NCBI GenBank assembly: GCA_002914805.1
Contig: JXTB01000177.1
Span: 566,981 to 630,980, forward strand
Source: Parasponia andersonii
Lineage: Eukaryota; Streptophyta; Magnoliopsida; Rosales; Cannabaceae
Direction: 5' to 3'
DNA: 64,000 nt
Notes under the pieces: generated by a model
The model's input: only the letters and a program-made list of their open reading frames with translations
What the model was told of the DNA's origin: nothing
Database searches by the model: none
Part shown: piece by piece, positions 25,086-38,028 of the stretch
Layout: every line of letters starts with the position of its first letter
Numbering within the stretch: position 1 is the first letter of the stretch
Position numbers and translations under genes: made by a program

Positions 25086-25175
25086 ATGGCAATAATGGGA
25101 ATCTGGTGCTCTTCCTTTAAATCCCAAACGGATCATCAAATATGGAATATATGTCAATATATGTCTAAAGATTGA
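25086..25175 (+). other. Upstream open reading frame in the presumed leader of metacaspase B
   Basis: A 29-codon frame (ATG at 25086, TGA ending 25175) lies between the TATA candidate and the main ATG at 25361. It is in the transcript only if the TATA candidate is right. It has no resemblance to a known peptide. If transcribed it could lower translation of gene B. Confidence 0.3.
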
Positions 25176-25360
25176 TAAGAAACCACTTGACTGACAACAC
25201 TACTAGATAAAGCATGCAACTCATCAGCTCATCCTTATCGCCACCTATGCACTCACTATTTCCCCTCAGATCCTATCCATTATTACATTATATCTCAATC
25301 TCCACTTTGTAACAAAACCGTTACCCGGCTTTTGATCTTTCGGCCTAAACGACACCAATA

Positions 25361-28300
25361 ATGCCGAATATAGCAGCAAGATGTAATCGATGTGAGGCTC
25401 AACTTCTTGTTCCAATCGAAGCACAGATGGTTAAGTGTCCTCTTTGCCAATCCATCACCAAGATTACACCCAATGCTAACTTCAACAACTCTCTGATTCA
25501 AGCCGGCCATGATTCGGTCCAGAATGCGGCAGCTAGGTTTAAAAGTGTCGTCAACACGGTCATGGCCGTGAACCCGGGATTCGGAAACTATTCCTTTCCT
25601 GTGGGAGGAGGTTCCAATCCCTGCTACAGTTATTATCCTCAGCAGGCGGTGGTTGCGGTTCCAAGGCCGAGGCCGGGGGTAGATTTGGTGCCTCCTACTG
25701 CGTATGGGAGGAAGAGAGCGGTGGTTTGTGGAGTAAGTTATCGTGGGCAGAAGCGCAATGTCAAGGGAAGTGTTAATGATGTTAACTGCATGAGGTACTT
25801 TCTAGTTGAGAAGATGGGGTTTCCTGTTGACTCCATACTCGTCCTCACAGGTAAGGATAAAAATTTACATGTAGAAAATAACATTGTCTAAAGTCATGTT
25901 CTTTTATTAGGTAAGACTCTGAACTGGTCAGATTGTCTATAAAATTAAAAATTATATCCTACCATAATAATGTTTTACTCTGATACGGTTTTAATATAAA
26001 AATTTATACATTAAAAAAATTATATATCAGACTTTAATTTATACACCTCTCTGGTTATTTGTTCCTTACACCACATATATAACTTTTCTCTTTTAAGGAT
26101 TTTATATAAAGAAAGTGGAAACGAACGTCAAAAAACTTTTCTATCTTGTGGGGCTTGCAGTGTTAGAAGATTGACTTTACAGAAGTGACAACACACAATT
26201 AAAATACGATTTGAAAAAATTTGGGTAAAATAAAAAAGATAAGGCACACAAAAGATTTAACGCGGTTCACTCAATTTAGCCTACGTCCATGGATAAGGCT
26301 GTGAAGAATTTCACTATGAAAATGAGATTACAATTCATTTTTCTCTAACTACAAGGAGAGAACAATAGAACCTCTCTATCTTGAAATAAAAGAAAATATT
26401 CTCTATAAATAATTTAGGAAAAAACAAGTAGGATACTAAGAGAAATTCCTAAACTTAAATTCTCTCTTAAAAAGGAAGAAGATTTAGAATGGGATACAAA
26501 ACAAATGATGAAACCCTCCATATTTATAGAACTTGAAAAATGGTGACACCACCTTTTATTAGTGCTATTACGACTGCTCTTTTCACTATTACTATTACGA
26601 CTGTCCTTTTTACTATTGCTATTGCGGCTACCTTTTTCATTGTTTCTATTACGGCTGACCTTTTTACTGTTCTTATTACAGCTAGTTGGTAAGCTGCAAT
26701 TATTGATTTGTTCAACATTCTCCTACTTGAAGACTTGATTTTAATCATGTCTTCATATTTGAGAAATTTCTCTTTTCTTTGTTTGTCAATTCTTCATACT
26801 GCTTATGTATCTGCTAGGCTATATGAGGATCTATAGTATTTGAACTTATCAGTGTTGATTGATTTAGTTAAAATATCTGCTAGGTTTTCCTTGGTATGAA
26901 TCTTGTTCATGTTCACACTTCCATCTTTTACTACTTCTTAAACAAAGTGATATTGAATATCTATGTGTTTTATCCTTGAATAAAAGGCTAGATTCCTTGC
27001 AATGTGCATGACACTCTGACTATCACAAAATAGAAGAATCTTTTTCTTGTTTGTGTCTGAGCTCCTCTAATAACCTTTGAATCTAAATAGCCTCTTTGGA
27101 AGCTTATGTAGCCGCCATCTATTCTACTTCTGTTGTAGATAAAGTCACAATAGTTTGCAGCTTCAAAATCCAGCTTATAAGTTCTTCTGCAAGAGTAAAC
27201 ACATTGCCTGTAGTAGATTTTCATTTATCAAGATCACCCATAAAATCTTAATCAATATATCCTCTAATAGTAAATTCTGATCCTCTATAACATAATATAG
27301 CATTTGAGGTTCCTTTGATGTACTTCGGAATCCTCGTCACAACATTCCAATGCTCTCCACTAGGATTCGCCATATGCCGACTAACCGCTCCCACTGCTTG
27401 TGCAATATTTTTATCTTGTGCATATCATAGCAAACATTAGACTTCCCACCGCTGATGCATATGGTAATCGAGATATCTCCATCCTCTCTGCTTCATTACT
27501 AGGATATATTCTGGAAGATAACTAGAAGTTAACAAGAAGTGGAGTAAAGTTTGGCTTATAATCTTGCATAATGAAGCGATACAAGATTTTCTTTAAATAA
27601 TTCTTCTGAGAAAGTCAAATTTTCTTGTAACTTTTGTCTCGGTGAATTTGTATCCCTAGATTCTTGTTTACCGGTCCCAAATCCTTCATATCCCTAGCCA
27701 ACTGTGCCTTCAATTCTTGGACTCTACTTTTGTTGGGGTCTGCTACTAATATATCATCCACATGCAATAATAAGATAATGAAATCACTATCTTGATCAAA
27801 CCTCCTAAAATATGTGCAGTGGTCTGAACTGAGTCTGTTGTACTCAAAACTTATGATGAAGGAATCAAATCTCTTATACCAATATCTCAGCATATGTTTG
27901 AGACCGTATAGAGATTTGTTCAACTTGCAAACCAAGTTCTCTTTACCTATTTCAGCAAAACCTTTTAGCTGGAACATATAAATTTCTTCTTCAAGTTCTC
28001 TATGAAAAAAAATAGTTTTCACATCTAGCTGCTCTAGATGTAGGTCAAACGTAACATATATTACCTAAACTGCTCTAACTGTTGTCAGTCGAATTACAGG
28101 TGAAAATATCTTGTTGAAGTCAATACCTTCTTTTTGAGCATATCCCTTTACCACTAATCTTGCATGATACCATTTCAATTTATCATTGTTATCACACTTG
28201 ATCTTGTAGACCTATTTGTTGCCAATAGCCTTCCTTGTTTGTGGTAGTCAAACAAGATCCCATGTCCTATTCTTTTGAAGGACTTCAATCTCTTCTTACA

Positions 28301-31300
28301 TTGTTGTCATCTATAGGGATACATCTGGGCTTTTATAGCCTCATGGAAAGTTGTTAGCTCTCCATCCTCTATTAGAAGATAATACACAATGTTACTCTCA
28401 GTGATATAATCTGAGTGCCATGCCAGTGGTCTTCTCTCATGAGTTGACTGACAAATTTCAAAAGCCTACTCCTCGACTGGTTCTTCTACTTCGTGCTCTG
28501 GTATTGCTTCAGAAGAATCTGAATCTTCACCATTCTTTTCTATCTGAGTAGTAGTAGTTTCTGGTCTGCTATTATCTCTCTTCTCTTGTAGTTTATTTTC
28601 TGCAAATATCATATCTCTACTCATGATAACTTTATGGGTAGCAGGGATCCCATAAGTGATAACCCTTAACTTCATCAGTATATCCTAGGAATAAACATTT
28701 TCTAGACTTTGAATCTAATTTTGTGATTTCTTGTGTATTGTATATTACGTATACAGGACTTCAAAATATATGTAAGCGAGAGTAATCAGCTGGCTTACTA
28801 GTCTATATCTCTATCGGTGTCTTTAGATCAATCGTTGTTGACGGAGCTCGATTGATCACATAATAGACGGTTTTGACTACTTCTACCCAAAATGTCTTAG
28901 GTAGACTTGCAGCTTTCAACATTACTCTTGTCCTTTCCAATAAGGTTCTGTTCATCTGCTCTACCACTCTATTTTGCTAAGGAGTGTATACCGCTATAAA
29001 ATTGCCTTTTGATACCTTCTTATTGAAAAACGTTATTAAACTCATCGCTTGTATATTCTCTTCCATTGTCCGTCCTCAAACACTTGAACTTCTCTTCAGA
29101 TTTAAGCTCTATCTACACTTTGAATATTTTGAAAACTGAAAATATATTTGCCTTCCTCTTGATAGGATATACCCAATTTTTCTTGGAGTAATTATCAATA
29201 AAAGATATAAAATATCTAGCTTCTCCAAGAGACATTGGCTGTGCTTGCCAAACATCAAAGTAAACCAAGTCTAGAACTTTCTTACTTTTAGAACTAGATG
29301 TATTAAATTTTAATCTATGCTACTTGCTTGTGACACAAAGTTCACAAAAGGGTAAAGATACGTTTATGAGACTAAGAAGCAACTTCCATTTAGAGAGAAT
29401 CTTCAAGTTGTGCTCCAACATATGGTCGAGCTTAAAATGCCATATCATCGTTGATTCTTCTCCAAAATTTGTTGAAGCGACCGATACTTTCACTTCCATC
29501 AGTGTATCTCCTTTATGTATGTATAGATTCACTGCGATCTTCTTTGCCTTCATTACTATAAGTGCCCCCTTTATGATTTCATAATCCCATTCTTGACACG
29601 AGTTTTGCAATCAAGGTTATCTAATTATCCCAAAGACAATAGATTCTTCTTTAAGTCCTTCACATGTCGCACCTCTTGAGTGCTACGAATAGTGCCATCA
29701 TATATCTTTATCTTAATAGTACAATCCCGGTGATCTCTAAGGCTTGATCATCATCCATGAATATAGATCCTCTAGAGACAGGTTCATATGCCTGAAACCA
29801 ATCTCTATAAGAAGTCATGTGTCATGTTACTCTCAAATCTACTAACCAAACATCAGTAAGCTGTTGTCTTTCCTTAGAAATTATTGGTGCTTTGTTGTAG
29901 AGTATTTTTCCATCATTTAAAGTACTTGCCACACTCCCTTAAGTATTTGATAACTCGAGGTCCTTCTCTCTAGAATCTTTGTTCTTTTTGAGTTGCCAAC
30001 ACTCCCTTTTGATGTGTCCTTTCTTGTCACAGTAATAGCATTTGATATTCTTCTTACTTCTTGACTTTGATCTACCATGACTCTGACTCCCACTAGGGCC
30101 ACATTCCATTGATCTCCCTCTCATTATTAAAGCCTCTGCTTATTGTGAACTTGTCGATCTGTCTTCCTTATTCTTATACCGATTTTCTTCTTCAAGAACA
30201 GCGACTGAAAGATCATTGAAAACTAGAGTTGTGGCATTACTGGTGACATTAATGATAAGTTGATCATACGAATCAAGTAGACTTTAAAGTAAGATTTCTA
30301 TACGTTCATTATCCTCTATTTTATACTCCATTATTGTGACCTACGAAATAGAGAGTTGAGAGTATTGATATGGTCAGTCACCGTTGTTGATTCCGCCATT
30401 CGAAGGGTGTAAAGCCTTCTCTTTAAGAAAATTTTGTTGTCCAATAGTTTGGCCTGATACAGCTTTCTTAGTGTATCCCATATTTTCTTGGCTGATTTCT
30501 TCTCTTCAATGCTCGACCGGACTCTATCTGCCAGCGGCAAGTGTAAGTTAGTGACAATATTATTATTCATCTCGTCCTACTTTTTATTATCAGAAATCTC
30601 AGCAGATCTTTCCCCAATTGCTACTAGGTAATTATTTTTTCTTAAGATTGCCTTTATCTTCATTTTTCATAGAGAGAAATTGCTCCTATTGAACTTCTCA
30701 ATAATGAATTTCGCTGTCATTTTTGTTCACCATGGTTTGTTTAGTTACCATCGTTTCACGGTATAAGAATAGTACCGTATACATAAACAGTACTCTAACC
30801 AAAAGCTCTAGTACCACTAATAGGAGATCATCTTTGCAAAATCAACAACACACAGCTAAAATATAACTTGAGAAAATTTAGGTAAAATAAAAAAAATAAA
30901 GCACATAAAAGATTTAATGTAGAGAGCTCAATTTAAGCTACGTCTACAGATAAAACTGTGAAGAATTTCACTATGAAAAGTAGGTTACAATTCACTTATC
31001 TCTAAGTACAAGAAGAGAACAACAGAACCTCTCTCTTAAAATAGGAGAAAACACTCTCTCTAAGCAATTTAGGAGAAAACAAGTGAGACACTAAGAAAAA
31101 TTCCTAGGCTTAAATTCTCTCTTAGAAAGGAAAAGAATTTAGATTGGGATATAAAACAAATAATGAAGCCTTCTATATTTATAGAACTTGAAAAGTGGTG
31201 TGAACATCACCTTTTACTATTGCTATTATGACTTTTCTTTTCACTATTGCTATTACAGCTGCCTTTTTTGCTATTGCTATTACAGCTGTTTTTTTCACTA

Positions 31301-34116
31301 TTCTTATTGTTGCTGACTTTTTTACTGTTCCTATTACCGTTGGTTGGTGAGCTGCAATTGTTAATCTGTTCAATATATAATAATTAAATGTTTGCATTTA
31401 TATTTTTCTAGTACGAAAATAATGTTAATTTATTATTATTTTTATTATCATTATTAATATTTTGACTAAGAAACCCAAGGATATAATAAGATAAAGCACT
31501 CGCTTGTTATTTTTCCCTTCCAAAATGGATTTTGTAAAGCTCATTCTTGACCAGAATATAGTATTCTAACACTCAGTCCAAATTCACATTATTCTTAGTT
31601 AAAAGGTCAAAAATATGCTCTAATCAAAGTATATTGACATTTAATCAAATCACAATTTGGACTAAACTGCTCATGAAATGTCTTTCGATGAAAAGCTTTT
31701 TTAGGAAAATAAGAAGAAGAACAATCTGAAATGCTGCTCATTATAATGAACTGAATTCATAATATTTACGCAGAATATGAGACCGACCCTCTAAGGATCC
31801 CAACAAGAAGAAACATGCAAATGGCTTTGAGGTGGCTTGTACAAGGCAGCCAGCCGGGGGACTCCTTAGTGTTTTACTTCTCTGGCCATGGCGATAGGCA
31901 GGAAGACCAAGACAATGATGAGGTTGATGGCTTTGACGAAACTCTGTGCCCTGTCGATTACGAGCTATCCGGGAAGATTGTTGACGACGAAATTAATGCC
32001 ACTATTGTTAGACCACTAACTCAGGGCACAACTCTTCATGCCATTATAGATGCTTGCTATAGTGGAACCGTGCTTGATCTTCCCTTTGTTTGCAAGATGA
32101 ACAGGTATTTATATGAGCTTGTATGTTCTTTGATAGCTCAAACATCTTTGTGGGAATTTAATTCTCGTTTTAATTGCCTTTTGGGGTTGTATTTATGGAA
32201 GAATTTTTTTACTGACATTATTTGCTGTCTCCTTCTCTTTAGTTAGACAAATTTTGATTCAAAGTATGAGCATATGATTTTTGGCTCTTACAGTTAATCT
32301 TTCTAACCTAGTTAAGATGCTCAAATTATCTTCGGATAGCTTTTCTACCAAATCTGCTATATTATGTATTTTTCAGCTCTAATATTTAATGGAACTTTCC
32401 TTGATCTTCCCTTTGTTTGTAGGATTAACTAACAAGTATTTATTTAACTAATTATACGTTATTTGATAGCTCTAGGGATTCATTTTCTATTTAGTCGATT
32501 TGCATTTTTCGTTTCAATTGCCTTGGCTATCTTTGAACGTGGCAAATAATTGTTCTTTTTTTAATTGAAATTATTAGCAGATCATGATGATGTTCTGTTG
32601 TGATAGTTGCTAATATAATTAGGATATGCCTTTGTCTTTTCGACAGTTTTATTCTTTATTCTGAATTCAATAACTTCATTATTTTGTTAAAACGAAAAAC
32701 GTAAATTAGACTTGTTAATGTTTTACTATTTATATATAATATATCAATGAATATTATGTAAGTCGTTAATTTGTAATGAATTATAAGCAGAGAATCAGGA
32801 TGCTACACGTGGAAAGATCAATGGTGTCCGCCATTTTGTAAAGGAACAAGTGGAGGTTTTGCTGTGTCTATAAGCGCTTGTCGTGATAATCAAACCTCTG
32901 TGGAGACTAATGTGAGTAGCTTTCCTCGTAATTGATTTCAAGTTCAACTTAATCGTGATAGTGTTTACGGGATGCGAGAGCTAGTTGGACGTTACGTTAA
33001 GTGAGATATTTCTACTTTTTTATTATGAATATTCGAAAAAGTTCGGTAATCCTGTGTACTCAAAAAATTTCATAATCATGCACATCTACTTACTATATAC
33101 ATGATCTTATATATTGAGTATTTTATTTGTATAGTAAATCATAAAACCATAACTTTATCTTTGTACCTTCACATATATAATCTATATCTTAAATTAAAAC
33201 TTTTATTTCAATATAATTTGAATTACGATGAGACGGAGGATAGCTGTACATAGGTAGCTACCAACTTACTAGGGATGAGTACATGAAGAATTATTTGGTG
33301 CTTTTTCCTTTTCTGTTTGTTCACCCAAAACTAAGTATATCAAAAGTATTGGCATAGTTGAATATTGGTTAGTGCAGGCTCTATCAGGAGGAAGCGAATT
33401 AACGGGAGCAATGACTTACAGCTTCATACAAGCAGTACAAAACGAACCTGGATTGACATATGGGCGCCTATTGTATGCAATGCAAAACACAATTCGTGAG
33501 GCTCGAACCCGCGGCATACGCCTCCAGGGTCCCCTTGCCTCCCTCGTTAATAAAATTCTTCGTACAAAATTATCACAGGTATAATCACAAATATATACTA
33601 TTTTCTCTGTTAATACATTCAGTTCTTTGCCTAATTTCCTGTAGATATGATATTACGTACTTGTATTGGTTTGTATATATGTCGTGTCTCACGTTCTTTT
33701 GGTCAATATAAGGATGCTCTTGAAGAAGGATATATGCTCTTGTGTAGAAGTTTTCGGAAAATATGAAGCGTAAAGGCAAAAATAAAAATAGTTTGATAGT
33801 GCCAACTATGACATTGGATGCAATCCGGAGATGTGTTCCAACAATATAATGAAAAATCAATAAAAATCTAATAGTTGAAAAAAATCATCCACGACACGGT
33901 TGAATCAAACTACAAAATTATATAAAATACACGAAGAATCTACACTAAAATGTATTCTTCTTAACGTTTATTCAATGAATCTTTTCTTGATACTGCTCGT
34001 TTACGAGAAATTGACTAAGCTTTCTCATACACGGTTTACACGCTTGTCAAATGCAGGTGCCTCAATTGTCGTCGTCTGAGAAATTTGACATTTACTCGAA
34101 GCCTTTTGTGTTGTAG
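25361..34116 (+). CDS. Type I metacaspase B (AtMC1/AtMC3-like) with LSD1-type zinc finger, five exons
   Basis: Predicted Ca2+-dependent Arg/Lys-specific cysteine protease, paralogue of gene A. Exons: 25361-25850, 31774-32104, 32791-32911, 33378-33578 and 34057-34116, giving 1203 nt or 400 residues. The N-terminal LSD1-type zinc finger has C8, C11, C26 and C29, and a Pro-rich linker follows to about residue 115. The peptidase C14 domain starts at KRAVVCGVSY. The catalytic pair is His202 in SGHG and Cys258 in DACYSG. Asp234-Asp235 and Asp265 match the Ca2+ ligands of trypanosome MCA2, and Asp256 the S1 pocket. The C-terminus is FDIYSKPFVL. Zinc finger plus linker is the AtMC1-type prodomain layout, which in Arabidopsis binds LSD1 and controls cell death. 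Intron phases are 1, 2, 0, 0 as in gene A. Intron 1 is swollen to 5.9 kb by a copia insertion, but every exon is intact. Confidence 0.92.
26161..26717 (-). repeat. 3' LTR of copia-2
   Basis: Starts TGTTGAACAAATC on the minus strand, next to a purine tract (aagtaggagaa), and ends in CTAACA. It carries imperfect copies of 'ctattactattacgactg'-like units near its start, shared with the other LTR. Confidence 0.85.
30818..31375 (-). repeat. 5' LTR of copia-2
   Basis: Partner of 26161-26717, alignable over its whole length and 558 bp long. It is followed on the minus strand by a primer-site-like 'tggtactagagctt'. Confidence 0.8.
32388..32530 (+). repeat. Duplicated tail of exon 2 and start of intron 2, inside intron 2 of metacaspase B
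   Basis: The segment 32390-32530 repeats 32063-32200 at an offset of 327 bases. 'cttgatcttccctttgtttg' is identical in both and the match continues into the intron (gatagctc, caattgcctt). The copy would encode the LDLPFVC stretch just after the catalytic Cys, but it has lost the splice donor and is preceded by in-frame disruption. It is a non-coding relic of a small tandem duplication. Confidence 0.8.
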
Positions 34117-34269
34117 TACTTACTATATTGCCTGAACTCTTTATTCTGAAGTAGACTAAATTAAGTTCGAAACTTCATGTGGATAACAACCTTAAGACTG
34201 TGTTAATATATGTCTATATATTATACGTTTGTATGTAATATAATATACACAATTATTTTATCATTATTA
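34117..34269 (+). other. 3' flank of metacaspase B
   Basis: Presumed 3' untranslated region. 'gtaatataatatacac' near 34235 is an AT-rich site of the sort used in plant polyadenylation. Gypsy-type LTR sequence begins shortly after. Confidence 0.4.
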
Positions 34270-37200
34270 TAATTTTTTTAAAGGTCTAGGACATCGTTTA
34301 TTGCTGAGTAAAAGAGTTGCGATAAAAATCCAAATATTTCGAGGGTATTCTAGTAACTTTTGCATAAAAGATTTGAAAAAAATTAAAACAAAATATAACA
34401 TTTTATATAAATTATGGAACTCACTTTTGGTTTTAAATATAACACTAGTCTTTTCTTTCTCTCCCACAATGACAATCTCTCTCTCTGTTTTTCTTTTTCC
34501 TGTTTAATTTTCATTTTCTTTTTTCGTCCTTTTTCTTCTTTTTCCTTCTTCCTAAGCTCTCAATTAATGCCAGCCACCACCAATCACCACTATAGACAGT
34601 AAGCTTAAGCCTCCCTAAATTGGCGCTGACCCTCCTCAGCTACTAGCGTTTAGCAAATCAACTCTCATAAGTTGATTTCTTAGTTTCTAGCTCGTTTTGC
34701 AAATTAATTTTATGGCATTTTTATAATTATTGTTGTGAAGTTGTTCTTATAGCCGTAAAAATTATATGCGATGAAAGTAGAGATTGAATCATAAATAAAT
34801 ATGGTAGTTTAGTATTGAATTGATGTTCAGTTTGAGAGAAACGATGAATTGAAAAATGTGGTATATTTCTAATGTGAAACAAAACGTGGTATTCTTAGAA
34901 ACGTAAATAATGTTGGGTTGAAAATTTGTTACTATTGAGATTGGGCTTTAGGTTTATGTTAGAAAAGTGTTATTTTCTGAAATATTTATACAAAAATAAC
35001 ATTTTTACGAATAATCAGAAAATTTGATATTTTTTCAAATATTTTTTAAAATAATATTTTCCTAAATAGTTCTGTGCTAATGATATTTTCTAAAATATTT
35101 TCAGAAAAATAGAATTTTATAAATATTCAGTAAAGATGATATTTTCTAAATACTTTAGAAAAGTAGTATTTTTGTAACTTTTGGGAATTAAGGACAATTA
35201 ATACTCGGGATCTCAACAAGTTTTGACGTCAAATTTGAATTTAGTGAGATTGATAAACGAGTATTAATATATAACATCAGTATGTTTCGAAATATGATTT
35301 GTCGAGGGCCAGAGATGTAGGCAAACCGTCGTATTTGTCGGACCTCGTAAAAATCGAGTTTGTACTTTCTCTATCCCTATACTCTTTACTCTATTACAAA
35401 CTATTTAATTAAGTATTTAATATTTAGTGTACTTAATATACTTGCTATTATTACTATATGTTTCGGCATTATTGTTGATTTAGCTAAAAAGTTTTAAAAT
35501 AGTGGTATATACTTTTGAATAGTTAAAAAGTTTGCTAAAACGTTTTAAAATCCAATTCACCCCTCTCTTGGGTTGTCAATCTTAGGCTAACAACAGTTAA
35601 CAATTGGTATCAGAGCTTGGTACTCAATTTTAAAAGACTTAACCATCTTGAGATAGCAAACCCAAATAATTTTCAAAACTTTTCATATGAGGGGTATTTA
35701 ACTACTAGACGACCATTTTTTAATGAAACCGATTATAATTATTGGAAAAATAGGATGCTTACATATCTACAATCTTTAGATTTTGATTTATGGCATATTG
35801 TTACTAAAGGTCCATTTATTTTTAAGAAAAAGGTTGATGATAAATTTGTTGATAAAGAAATTGATGAATATGATGTAAATGATAAAATTACAATTTCAAA
35901 AAACAGTAGAGCTATGCATATTTTGATTTATGGTATGGATAGACATATTTTTAATAATGTTAAAAAAGCTACAAATGCTCATGAAATGCGGAATATACTT
36001 GAAGTATTGTATTAAGGCAAAATTCTATGAAAGAGACGAAAATAAATATTCTTACACGTCAATATGAATTATTCAAAATGCATAAAGATGAGACCATTGC
36101 TCAAATGTTTACTAGATTCACTATTATTATTAACTCTCTTAATACTCTTGGAAAATCATTCTCTAACATAGATTTGGTAAATAAAGTGCTTAGGAGTCTT
36201 CCTAAAGCGTATCTAAGCAAAGTGGTGGCAATTCAAGAAGCTAGAGATCTCACCAAACTTCCTCTAGAAAAACTCACGGGTTCGCTCATGACACATGAGA
36301 TCTTGATGAAAGAAAGTAACAAAGGAGATTAAGAAGACAACATGTGTTTCATGGCAATAGAAAATGAGGTAAGCTCACTTGAACCTAAAAGTTAATTTTT
36401 ATATTATTAGTGATACTAGTAGTGAGTTTAGTGATAGTGATTGTGATTTGTCATATAAAAACTTGTTGAGTTATTTCAATGATTTACACAAATATTATGA
36501 AAAACTCATTTTCAAGAACAATGTTCTCAAAAAGGAAATTTTTAGTTTGTCAAAAATAGTTGAAGAGTTTACTAAAGGAAAGAAAGTGAAATTGCCTTGT
36601 AGTACTTGTGATATTTTGTCAAAAGAAACGCTTCCTTAAATGACAAGATTTGTGTTTTTGATAAAAGAGGTATTGGGTACAAATGAGAGTATATCTTTTG
36701 ATTAAAAAAAATATTTATTGCTTTTGGCATTTAAGATTTGGACATACTAGTATGATTACATTTTCAAAACTTTAGTAAAGGAATCTTGTTATGGCTTACC
36801 TAGTCTAATTTTTTTTTTTTTAAATGACAAGATTTATAAAACATGTCACTTTAGAAATTATGTTCATGGTTTTTTTGAAAAATATTATGCTTTTGAATTA
36901 ATTGATAATGTTTCAAAAAGATTTACATGATTTTTTTTTTAGTTTCAAAATGGCCTTATTTATGTCAAATGAAAATATTTTACTAAAATATTTTTAGGCC
37001 AAAATCGTCAACACTATCTGTTGTATTTTAAACCGTGTGTTGATTAAATTTATTTTGAATAAAATATTATTATGAGTTTTGAAATAATCAAAAGCCCAAT
37101 ATTAGATATTTTTAGAATCTTTGGATACAAATATTTTTTTTAAACACCAAAGGGAATTTGAAATTTTTGATTCAAAATCCAATATTGGAACTTTTCCTAG

Positions 37201-37935
37201 TCACTTTACTACTATTTATGCATAAAGAGAGTTTTTCAACAAAGGAACTAAGTAGTAGATATATCTATGCATGTGACATTTAATGAAACTAACGACTTCT
37301 TCAAGGAGAAAAGCATAGATAATGTTGTTGTAGGTATGGTATTATGCTTGAATGATTGGATCCTAATGAAAAATTAAAGATGATGATTGAGTCCAACCTC
37401 AACATAAAGAAGATAAAGAGCTTTTAGAAGGATGGTATGAATGATTTTATTTGATTTATAAATTGCTCATATATGATTCAAATTGCTTACACAATGCATA
37501 TTGCTTAAACTCTTATATTTATGCAAATACTTGATAGTTTTTATATGATAAACACTATGCATAATTAATTGAATTATTTTATTTATATTGGTATTGTATT
37601 TGAAATCAAAATGATACATTACTTGAATTCAATGTTTATACTATGTAACTTTATCATTTTGCATTTTTACGCATAATTATTTTATAGGAACATTTTTTTT
37701 TTATGAATATCACATATAAGATTCTCATTAGCTTTTCAAACATGTTTTGTTATATTTTATCTTTTCTGAACGTCTATTTTTTATGGTTATTTAAATTTAG
37801 ATAACATATCATGTTTGGATTCGATACTTGTTAGTAGTTGCTTATTCGTGTTTTTACTTTATATTTGTTAATCAGTATCAATCTTATCCTTCATGTTTAT
37901 GCAATTTTTTAATGAAATCAAAAGGAGAAGAAAAA

Positions 37936-38028
37936 TTTGTTTTTGATTTAAATTATTTCAATTGGTATCAAGTTAGTCTAAAAATGTGTTTTTGATTTAA
38001 ATTATTTCAATTGGTATCAAGTTAGTCA
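37936..38028 (+). repeat. 49-bp tandem duplication within the SIRE-like remnant
   Basis: Two nearly identical units at 37936-37979 and 37985-38028, each with 'aattggtatcaagttagtc'. Weaker echoes ('ttggtatcaac', 'attggtgtcaa') follow to about 38180. Confidence 0.85.

Larger units (their letters stand above)
26161..31375 (-). mobile_element. Ty1/copia retrotransposon fossil (copia-2) in intron 1 of metacaspase B
   Basis: Full-length in layout but decayed, lying antisense to gene B. Reading on the minus strand: 5' LTR 30818-31375, a degenerate initiator Met-tRNA primer site just inside it, gag (UBN2-like) at about 30330-30570, a CCHC knuckle at about 29940-30120 (CYYCDKKGHIKREC), a pre-integrase zinc region at about 29320-29610, integrase to about 28900, reverse transcriptase at about 27600-28300 (LVCKLNKSLYGLK, LLHVDDIL), a purine tract, and 3' LTR 26161-26717. 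The LTRs are 557-558 bp and differ at perhaps 15-20% of positions by eye, so it is an old insertion. No target duplication is obvious. It is broken in many places and is not functional. Confidence 0.85.

Noticed and set aside
26156-31380. Target duplication around copia-2
   Set aside because: The flanks (tgcag and tataa) do not match; the duplication has decayed or the ends are off by a few bases.
32388-32530. An alternative exon in intron 2 of metacaspase B
   Set aside because: It duplicates the exon 2 tail but has no donor at the matching place and no open frame joined to a proper acceptor.
35605-35617. tRNA gene fragment (TGGTATCAGAGC)
   Set aside because: It is the primer-binding site of the SIRE-like element, complementary to initiator Met-tRNA, not a tRNA gene. 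The similar motifs near 5845, 30805 and 55690 have the same explanation.
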